A stretch of DNA of 64,000 nucleotides from positions 4,722,001 through 4,786,000 of the forward strand of contig NC_135558.1 in NCBI RefSeq assembly GCF_964340395.1, given 5' to 3'. The position numbers were made by a program, and so were the translations under genes. Below are positions 49,261 through 60,388 of this stretch, one piece after another. This DNA is from Glandiceps talaboti (Eukaryota; Hemichordata; Enteropneusta; Spengelidae). The notes beneath the pieces are model-generated. The model worked only from the letters and a program-made list of their open reading frames with translations, did no database searches and was not told the DNA's origin. Within the stretch, counting starts at the first letter, position 1; each line of letters opens with the position of its first letter.

Positions 49261-50229
49261 TCTTGGAGTAATAATACTGTATAATTACTCCATGAGTGAA
49301 CATACAGCTAACAAATCAAAGAAACTCGTCTCGAACTTGGCACTAAATGTCAATACATGACAAAGTACATACATCAATACTGATACGTTGTTATGCTTGC
49401 AAACATCACACTTCGTGGAAAATACCTGACTCATGAATCAGTTTGTTTATCAAACGTCTTTCAGCCAGTAAATCCGCTTTGTGAAATTAGGATTATGGTT
49501 TATCTGAAGACCGCCATCGCCGGACTAGCCGCCCGCTTCGACTTCACGACTCGGACCGTGTGGGACAAATTTCCCTGGATATCCTTCAATTCTCTCCAAA
49601 CCTTTCTATATAAAAAGTTACCCGTAGTCCTTTTGAAATAATAACGAACCGTCTTGTTTTTGGTCAATATTTTATTTTCATATAGCGTTGACACAGTGTT
49701 TAGCGGCCATACTGGGTTCTAAAATGACTAAATTTTGATAATTATAACACTCAGTGATTCTATCTACAAAAAAAAAAAAATTCACTGAGAATAGGTTTTC
49801 TTGAAGAAAATAACAGCACAATTTTAAAGGGTTTATTTCCAAGGCACATTGTATTTTAACTTGAAATATTATTTTTGTATTATGATTATTATTAATATTT
49901 CTTGATTATATGTAGTACATGTATTTTATGTTATCTGCCTTTCTGTCATTCCAAAAATTATTTTCTTTCTTTGAAGGATTACAGGTTGCAAGGTAAATTC
50001 GTTAATCCTATGCGCTAACAGAGGCTACAACTGTTTGTATGCTCCGTAGGGAGTGGAGGAAGTATAAAGGGATGTTTTCCTGTGATAGGTCCATGCCAGG
50101 GAAAATAATTGTAAATGGCTTTTAGGACAATATGGAAAGCGATATATTATCATCATGTCTACCATTAACGGTAGAGGAGATGGGTTTACTGTGACATCTT
50201 TTAAACTTCATTTTAGTAATAAAGTGCAC

Positions 50230-50230
<1 letters not shown>

Positions 50231-50283
<53 letters not shown>
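50231..50283. repeat. (GT)n microsatellite
   Basis: About 26 GT units. Confidence 0.95.
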
Positions 50284-50285
<2 letters not shown>

Positions 50286-51391
50286 CGCGTGCATGCGTGC
50301 GCGCTAGTATTGTATATTCATGAATTGTTGCAGATGTAAGAGGAACACGGATCACCATAATTACTATCAGGGAATATGCGATATGCGTCACATACGTTAT
50401 CAAGGTATTATTTCGAAATTACCACTTCCAGATAAGCTAATCCGGTTAATATCTTATTACCATATTTTCTGGCCTTCTTATGAAAACAACGAAATGTACT
50501 AAGCTTTTACAGGCGCTTTACTGAGCTTTTAGAAGTTGAATCCTCTCTGACCCACAACAAATCATGCGCTCATATCGCATCACGTGATTTCTATTGTTTG
50601 GAAATCAGCACTTGAAAGTTGCAAAACACATTAGACCACCTAGTCCAGGAATATTTGGCAAAATGAATATTCATACATCTTAACTTCACTTAAGAACTTT
50701 CAAATCATCGTATACAAATCCATTGAGCTGAGTTGGACGTAGCTATATCAATCATGCTAATTAGAATGCCGGACAGTACATATTTATAAACTTCCAGAGA
50801 TTCAGTTACAAACTGTTGGTCCACTTGTCCGCCGGGGTAGTTGAAGTAATACAGTTCAAAGTTCCTCGTGAGGCAAGTACCCCGGTAAGTACACCAAAAC
50901 AATATTCTCCTGTATCGTCAATATACGCTTGTTTTATTTCTTGACTGGCAAGCGTTTGTTTAAATTAAGTTATTACCAACGTAACTAAGTCCAGTTCTTC
51001 CATGTTTCTCTTCCCTTTACGTATTCAGTAGTTTCATCACAGTAAATTGATTTTCCGCAACCATCACGGTAGCTCCCCCCCCCCCCCGCACCTTTTTTTT
51101 CAAAAGTTTACCGATTTCATTTTTCCCATCGGAAAAAGTACTAAACAAAGCGTAGAAAATGAAAAGAAAGACTGTTACTTTTCTATAGTGAACTAAGATA
51201 ACACATTGGGAGGGGGAGGGTAGGAGGGTCTGCAATTCGACCTTCATGGAGAGCTTAAAAACACAGTTTGATATTTCGATATCTGTTACGTTTATGGTTT
51301 GCAAAACCACTCTCTAATATAATATATTCTGATTTGTATCTGTTGTGATTGTTGTTTTCAAATAACAATATCGTGACTAACACAGTGTTCC

Positions 51392-51507
51392 ATAGTAGTC
51401 AGATCAGGTGTTACTGTTTCGTAGTAGTCTGATGGGGTGTTACAATTTCTTAGTAGTCTGATGAGGTGTTACAATTTCGCAGTAGTTTGACAGGGTGTTA
51501 CAATTTC
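51392..51507 (+). repeat. Four tandem 29-bp repeats just upstream of the SOUL gene start
   Basis: Units contain GTAGTCTGATGGGGTGTTAC and end in AATTTC. They run head to tail up to 22 bases before the start codon. The last passes into TTCTAG/GTATAAACC, which could be a 3' splice site. Confidence 0.85.
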
Positions 51508-51528
51508 TTCTAGGTATAAACCATCAAA

Positions 51529-51602
51529 ATGCTTCGTTCCTTAATCGTCGTTATGGTAATTGTTGGCTCAGCTGCGTCCCTACCAAATAAACCTTCCTCA
51601 GG
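51529..51602 (+). CDS. SOUL gene exon 1, signal peptide
   Basis: [20 protein letters not shown]: hydrophobic core and an AAS cleavage region, then KPSSG. Donor TCAGG/GTGAGT, phase 2. Confidence 0.85.
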
Positions 51603-52801
51603 GTGAGTAATTTGTCTTTGTTGTTACTTAGATAAGATCGTGTCACGATAACACCATGTGTTCATTTGAGTTTGAGATACGGTTTAGGCGGGTGGCAGGT
51701 GCTGTGTCAACAAAATATTCCATTAGGTAAAATACTAGTAACTTACTCGCAATGCTGTACACCGTAAACAATAACACATTTCCTGTGAATAAACGTATTT
51801 TGTAGCTGTATACACGACAGATAAAATCAAATTGATTTTGGGGGTCCGCACCCAAAAATCATCGCCCTCAACGGCAATCACGATTTCAACCTGTGCCACG
51901 CTCAACAAAGTAACATCAACAAAAACTTAGATACATGTAAGAAATCTGTCCAACTAGAGACAACCACAGGGGGTGCAACCAGATCTATACTAAACTTGAG
52001 CTACATCGCTTGAAGTTTGGTCTCGGGAGTTCACTTTTCATAGTATAGATCTGATTGCACTTTAAATATTATCCATTACATGGCAGTTTATCATCCATAC
52101 TAATTGAACATTAGTTCCTTGTTGATGTTTCTGGTTAAATATGACTCCTAGCAAATATAGAACTCAATTGTGATTTCTGCTGTAGTAGGGATGCCAGTAA
52201 ATTTATCGCATTAATTAACGGCGCCTGTATTTGTTCCTTGTTGGTACAATTTACATGTACTGTGTATAAGCGCCTAGTCTAAGAGTGCGTGTGTTTGCCT
52301 TTAGTATCTCAGTGAACTTCTTAATTTAAAAGTGTATTGATCCATAGACCCTACTATGATTGATCCCAGTTTAACGTTTCTTGACCTCAAGAGATTGTCA
52401 TATGTTATTCTCATTTGTACATGTACTAGTATGTAATGTTTCACCAGACTTGGTTTGTTGGGTTTCGAATCGGCACGTTTCCCTGATATTGTTTCCACCT
52501 TCCTTATCTTAGATATGAACGACCACCGTTCTGCGATGCTGAGTGTCCAGAGTATGAAGTCGTCTGCAGCAGGGATGAATATGAAGTCAGGCGATATCCT
52601 AGTGGCAAATGGGTCTCAACTAGTGAGCAAGGCATTACACAGACGGCGGCGTCAGCACGGGCTTTCTGGAGATTGTTCACGTACATCCAAGGATCAAATG
52701 ACCAAGGCAGGTTTCAATCATTATAATTCTTGAAGCGCTAACCAATAGATGCTCTGTTATTTTGTTGGTCTTCTTCTGTACTGATGGTAGAAGCACATCC
52801 G

Positions 52802-52851
<50 letters not shown>

Positions 52852-52961
52852 ATGTCTGTCTGTATGTCTGTCTGTATGTCTGTCTGCGTGCGTGCATGTC
52901 TGTCTGTATCTGTCTGTATGTCTGTCTGTATGTATGTATGTAACATGTATGTATGTATGTA

Positions 52962-53013
<52 letters not shown>

Positions 53014-56000
53014 CGCGTGCATGCATACATGTATGTATGTATGTATGTGTGTATGGACTACGGTTACTATTTATTCGTATCTATTGGCGCTGAATTTGTA
53101 ATTAATTTACTGTTATCTTATTATATTTTACATGAATTTTCATTTCACAGACAAGAAGCTACATCATTTTTCAAAGAAAATGTATACAATGATAATATAC
53201 ATGCAGAATTTAAAAAATACACTATTGTCATCTGATGTGGACAATGGATCTAATCTTGTCAATGGACCTTCGAATTATTTTTCATTTTAATTTTAAATAA
53301 ATGTTGTTTTTATCCATTTGCCAGCTGACAATTCAGACGTATGCATACCTGTAGTAACCATAGAAAGTGGAGAACTCCACTGTCTATGTAATAACGTATT
53401 AACCTATTGTATGATTCAGTTTTGGTCTCAGACCACTATAAAGATTTTCTATAGTGGTCTGAGTTTTGGTGTAGTCTGGATGCCAACTGTGGAACTAAAC
53501 CACAGTCTGTGAATGGACGGTTAATGGTAACGACACTGTCTAGGAACTAGACTGGTTTTGGTGAGACTTCAGAAATTATCATTTTCACCTAACTTGTTCG
53601 CTATGATGAGGATTGTTTGTCTGTTTGTTTTAATTTTTATAGATGCTAAGATTCCGATGACTGCTCCTGTGTTAGTAGAAGTCAGTAAGAAACAGTCGAG
53701 TTGGGTCATCAAAGATTATGTCGTGTCCTTCTATCTACCCAAGGCATTCTGGGAATTTGTACCAAAACCACTAGACCCTAAAGTAAGTCAACCTTTATGA
53801 TATGTTGGTTGTGAACTTCGTGATAAGAGTAGTTAACAAAAACAGGCAAAGTTCGATGTTAGTAGAAGGGTTGTAGGTTGTTCACATTTCAGAAAGTGTA
53901 CTCGAAATATTACGAGGCTCTCACTTCCGCTTTTCCTATTCATGAGGACATTCTTAATTTCTGCTACACTCAGCTATACTTTCTGTCACTTCGTACTTTG
54001 ACATTGAAGGTGATCATGAATATTAGAAAATAGGAAGAAAGAAGACGAAATGTCTGTGATAAAATTAATAGTATAGTGTGTTTCATTGTTGAATGCACTC
54101 GGACACTATTAGATAGTTGTTCTCCTAAGGAAAATATCACACGAATCCTGCTACTAAAATGTATAAATATACCCACTATAGAGGGTTATTAGATTGTTGT
54201 TCTCCTAAGGAAAATATCACACGAATCCTGCTACTACAAATGCATCAATATACCCACTATAGAGGGTTATTAGATTGTTGTTCTCCTAAGGAAAATATCA
54301 CACGAATCCTGCTACTACAAATGTATCAATATACCCACTATACTAGAAGATGTGTTCTATCCATAAAAGTAGGGGAAATGTATTCAAGTAAAAACGTTGT
54401 TAGATGTAGCGGCTAAGAGTGTGTAGACAAGGAAAACAACAATCTAAGAAAAATTACGTGCCCCTATGGTTGGATGATCACTCCAGAATCATGTCATCAT
54501 AAACACAGAAGTTAGTAGTCCCGGCTTCCATTTTCTTAGCCTATACCCTTGCATCAAAGTGAATATTGAATTCCATCTCTAAACTATGAGTGAAACGACT
54601 CTTGTCAAGATCACCCAATAGTAAAAGATACTATGAACGCTGCTATACCGGCATTAACTTATTTTGAATGCTATTAACGTTTATTGTGACCGTAGAAGCA
54701 AGGTAGAAAAATCAGCACATACAAACTGGACTTTAGTAAGATGTTACTTATTTGATGTCATTTTAGCCATCACTTCTATTTATGTAACTAACAATACAAT
54801 ACCCCAAGGGGTTCTAAGACGTTGACCTCATTGTAAACGGAAAGAGCGGAAAATGTACATGAGTGATAAGTAAAATCGATATCATGGGAAGAGAGCGTTT
54901 CCTGTATACAATGAATATACACTGTACTAATGAAATATTACACCATTTTGCTGAAAATTACAAGACCCCTGCAATGTCATTAGTAGATTAAAATATCACA
55001 TACTTCGTGTTATTTTAGTACTGGTAGTCAATAACTTCATTTTTTCAATCTAGGACTACAAATACGTGTTTGCTGTTTGAGTTAAAAAAAAAAAAAAAAA
55101 AAAAACCTTATATAGCTCTTGCCATCCATCCATCCATCCATCCATCCATCCATCCATCCACTGTCCGTCCGCCCGTCCGTCCATCCATCCACTATCCATC
55201 CATCCACGCATCCACCGTCCTTCCGTCCGTCCGTCCGTCCGTCCATCCATCCATCCATCCATCCACTCAATCACTCACTCACTCACTCACTCACTCACTC
55301 ACTCACCAACAAACCCATACACCCATCCAATCAATAAATCAGTTTATCCATCCACCAGCCAACCAATCCACCAATCCCTCATCCATCCAGTCATATTTCC
55401 AGTGTTAATTATGTCCACCAATCACCTCTTCCCTCCGCACATATAAAGGAAATTCATTGGAAGTGATGGATTGTTGTCATACCAACACAACAATGAATGA
55501 ATGAATGGACATTCATCAGCACACATTGAAGGGAATTAGTTTGATGATGTAAAAAAATTCATGTGACAAATAACACATTTCACTAGGTCATTCAACCACG
55601 TGAGGGCGCGCGGGCGTGATACGTACCTGTTCACATGTATATATGGTGATCTAGTCACTGTGGGGGGTTTTAGGACCCTAAGTAAGGTAGTTTCTAGAAA
55701 TGTGAAAATATTATGACATATAATGAAGCTTAAGTAATCCATCGTCGTAAACCACGGTCTCTTTTACGGCACCGTCTAAGATGCATCGCCAATATGTTAT
55801 TTCGAAGAGAAGAAATAACAGCTCTGGTTTGCGAGAATGAATTAATCCAACATCTTGCGCTTCTGAATCAAAGCGATTCATATTTGATACGATATACGTA
55901 CAATTTAATCCGACCAAGCTGCTGATAAAACATTACATATTATTTCTCACCATCACAGATGGCGGACAATTACCAAATTAACAGCTCGAACAATACCCGT

Positions 56001-59000
56001 TGCTAATTTGTTTCTTACTTGTCTATAACTAACAAGTACTTTCACACCCTAATTTGCATGTATTGAAGCTAACCTTTTCCACAGCCTTTTCACACATCCA
56101 GTTCGCTCAACACTTCCAGCAAATTTGAATCATTGTCAGATTCATATATCTTTTCCCAATCAAGAGTGGAAGATGATAACTTGTGAGTGAATTACATACA
56201 ATGTATAAATGTTGGTATACAAAACAAAGCGAGTGTCTTTCTCGATGAGATATCACATGATATTGGTGATTGATAGTTTTTACTACATTACTATTGTACA
56301 GGTTTTCATTGAGGAGACGAAAGAACATACAGTCTTTGTACGTAGTTTTGGAGGACTGGCAAGTGATCCCTTCCCAGGACAACAAGCTGCCAAACTACAA
56401 TCACTATTGGATAAGAACAGCGAACCATACAACACTGGCTTCTACTATAGTGCAGGCTATGATAAGTATGTTAAACTGTACTGTGTTATAAGTAGTAATC
56501 TATATGCATTCACTTTAGTTTATAAAGTGGTAGTAAACTAGGTTCAATGTCAGACCACTTCTTTTAGTGGTCTGAGGTTCGTAAGTTGAATTATGTCTGC
56601 TGTAGTACCATTGACGTAGAATGTGCCTCGAAAATAATGTTTTTTAAAGTTTGCTGTTACTTTGTTCAAGACAACGACAACCTATTCACAGTCAGTTAAA
56701 AACAATTTTAAAAATCTGGAATCAAATTTTGAAATAGAGGTCAAAATGATATCAAAATGAAATCATTCTAAAAACCAATATGGCCGCCGAACACTGTATT
56801 ATACTATTAACTCTATTGAAAAATAAAAGATTGTCGAATTCCTAAAAAAACAAGGCGGTAAACCCCAAATATTGTTTATTATATCAAAAGGATCAAGGAG
56901 CAAGCTTTCACTGACGATTTGGCGAAGTTCGAAGAGATTTGAAGAACTTTGCAATTTGGGCGCAGTCTACCTTAACTTTGATTTAATAACTGGAGCAGTC
57001 CATGTACATACGCTTTATGTTCTAAACTGTTCGCATATGTATACAGAAACACTGAATTTCCCTTGAGTACACCTTTGTCGACATTGTACCTCCCACAGAC
57101 CCAGTAAAGCGATAAATCGTCACAACGAAGTATGGTTGGTACTACGAAACGACGAAGCCGATACATATACATGTCAGTCGGTCGTAGAACCAGAAATAAC
57201 ACCGGCGGTTGCTGAAAAGCTCGAGATTGAAGTTGACGTCGGCTTGTCGTCCAAGTCTGAAATGGGCCAATGTGAAAGTAGGCATCTTATTCTTAGCATT
57301 TTCCATGTACGTACCTGGAAGGGGGGGGGGGAGTGGTGCCACCTGGGACAGAACTTTCTCGTTAGTCTGAAGAGCACATAAATATCACGATGAAACGGCT
57401 TATATCTCGCTTGCCATTTTTTTCTCACTAAGGGATGGCATAGGACTGCAGGTTTATCTGTTTCTCACATTCTACATCCATGTATATAATGGGAGATGAT
57501 AGGATATGATAATACCAATACTTAATGATACGGTACAGTCCGTTCTTTGTATTGTCTCTCTATCGGGTGACACGCTCTTCAAGTTTATCCAAAAACATTG
57601 TCATCGGCCATCTTTTTTTTATCAGAACGTACGGATGCAGGGAATTCTGATTTCCGAGAGAGATAGGACGCTAATCGGATTACATTGTATACATGTATAT
57701 GACACCAACATACAGACCTTTATCGTGACCTTTTTGTGAATGTTAACATAGAAAGTTTGTTGAACCTTTCATTCTGAACTTAAAATATTCAGCTTGAAGT
57801 TCGAATGCCAAAAACAAATTTAAAAACAAACAAACAAACAAACAAACAAACACCAAGAACCATAGTTCGGCTCCATTTATTTTCATCTCAAATATATATT
57901 TATTTTTACACCTTTTTGTGTTCTTCTCAAAGAGGCTGAATGTCCTGACTATCTTTCGTTGACCACCTATTCCCACGGTATTGAAAAACGACGTTACTTT
58001 GACGGAGTGTACGTAACGAAAGAAATCCAATCATGTTGGTATGACATAGCATCAATGGAGGGATTCTGGGCTTTGTTTAGATATATTAATGGTAAGTGCG
58101 TGTCTTGAACATTTTTTTTACATTACATGTAAAGAGCACAAATATTCTCGCAAACCAGAGCTGATATTTCTTCTGCGACACTGCGAAATATCAATATCCT
58201 CTTGATGGTGTGTCTTGAACGGTGCTGCACGGTAAAAGAGTATGTGGTTTACGATGATGGGAATTTGGTGAGAAGAGCGCCATCAACGGCTGACGTTTCA
58301 GTATAGTAAAGAACTTGCAGGAATTTGTATATGCTATGCAAAGTTATCATTATGACATATTTTTTAGGTGTCCAATAAATACTCGGAAAATACCAGTTTC
58401 TGTTTCTAGAACACCTTGAATTGATGAGCATAGGATAGTCAACTGAATTGAGATTCACGCCATATGAAGCTGTCCGTTCTCAATACTGTTCTCGTGTTAT
58501 CTCCATTGCATGGCCTACGATGTTTTCTTTTTCGCTATTTCTAGGTGAGAACGATCGTAAGGAAAAGATTTCAATGACAGCACCAGTAATAATGAGTATA
58601 GACACGGCACCATCTGACTCAACTTTCTGCAAAGTGTCGTACAAAATGTCATTTTATATCCCTAAGAGATTACATGTCAATCCACCAAGACCTACCGAGG
58701 TAAGTTACATCACTAGACAGGACTTTCATCGCATTCCTTAGCAACTGTATATGTACACTGTAGAATGTAAATATATATTTTAATCTACTTTATTAGTGAT
58801 AAAAGTTTTGGAAAATAGTTTTAACGCGACTACGTAGTTTTCGTTTGAATCTCTCAGCGTAGTTGAGATACGATAAGAGTGGAAGTATTACATATACCAC
58901 CTTCACCAAAAATATTCCACAACAGAGTTTCTTTAATTCCATTACCAACATTGCAACACCTGAATTAATTCATTGGTCATTGGTGTACTTAGGTAGTCTT

Positions 59001-59878
59001 GCTGCTAGACGTTCGGGCCTTCTTTCCGATACCATAAGCGAACGAAGTTCACAGTGAGAGCTTTGTCCGAATGTTCGGTCGTGTGTCGTATTGTATCGGA
59101 AGAACATCCGAGGTCTAGCAGATAGACTAGTATTTAGGAAGCCTTCACATAGTTAGTCTCATTTAGGTTGGTGGCAACTGAATCATTAACGTATTGCCAT
59201 AGAGGGCGATTTGATACGTGGGCTTTAGATTGAAAGATGGCTTTGTCAACGAAGCCAGAATTTCTCATATCAAACATATTCTCATTTTACTGGCATAAAA
59301 GGATAACTATTTTGATTTGACACAAAGTTGCAGAAAAGCCACCTATGTTTTACTGTGTATTGCTAATAGTACCAACGTGAAAACGTTTATTTCTGTATAG
59401 GACGGTGTCAGCATCAAGCGTGTTAGAAATCTGAGAGTGTACGTCAAGACATTTGGTGGTTGGACTACTAACGCTGAGGTCAAGAGGATGCGTCAAGGAT
59501 TCACGAATGAATTAGAGTCCCTTGGTTTATGCTACTATGAGAAACACTACTGGACAGCTGTTTATGATGCTCCAACTAAACTGTTCGGCAGAAGGAATGA
59601 GATTTGGGTGGCAGATTGTGAGAACACTGGCGAATCGATTGCAACAATCGGAGTTACAGAGGAACAGGATATGGAAGAGGTTGATACAGAAGACACCAAG
59701 TTAGATGAGACATTGCCAACTGCAACTTTTGAAGTTGATGATGAAGATGATGTACCAAAACCCTCCCCTGGGTACGTACACACATGCCCCATTACATACA
59801 TACATACATATACATACATGCAGACATATACATACATACATACATACATATACATACATACATACATACATACCTACA

Positions 59879-59910
<32 letters not shown>

Positions 59911-60337
59911 CATACATACATACATACATACATACATACATACATACATACATACACACACGCACATGTGCGCGCGCATGCATGCACGCACACCTACCTA
60001 CCTACCTACCTACATACATATATACATAACATACATACATAACATGTATCATCTGGAAACAGCATATAAATAAATATTAAAAATTAATGTTCACTATATT
60101 CTGTTCTGCACAGGTCGTTCTCCGTTTGTATCGATAGAGATATTGAATGTCCAGACTTTGAATTTCTTGAACGACAAGAGAACGATATTGTCCAAGAGAG
60201 AAAATACCAACCTTCAAATTGGATAAGTAAAACTGTACAGGCATGTGATATCAGTGAAGCACAGGCAACTGCTTCTCGCTCGCTTGTTGACTATATGAAA
60301 GGTAGGTACACAGAATTTCAACACAATATCATAACAA

Positions 60338-60388
<51 letters not shown>

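Larger units (their letters stand above)
45130..51390. other. No gene seen; repeats only
   Basis: Contains the element at 46014-46475, tetranucleotide arrays at 46574-47040 and 47298-47539, and foldbacks at 48311 and 49091. An AG/GT-bounded stretch ending ACCCCG/GTAAGTA at 50884 could be a 5' untranslated exon of the SOUL gene. Confidence 0.5.

Noticed and set aside
49393-49694. Frames on both strands with basic content (VVKSKRAASPAMAVFR)
   Set aside because: Could be a decayed transposase end but too short to assign.
50705-50902. Minus-strand frame YFNYPGGQVDQQFVTESLEV as an exon
   Set aside because: No acceptor in the right place and no domain; the opposite strand has a good donor at 50884 and may be a 5' untranslated exon of the SOUL gene.
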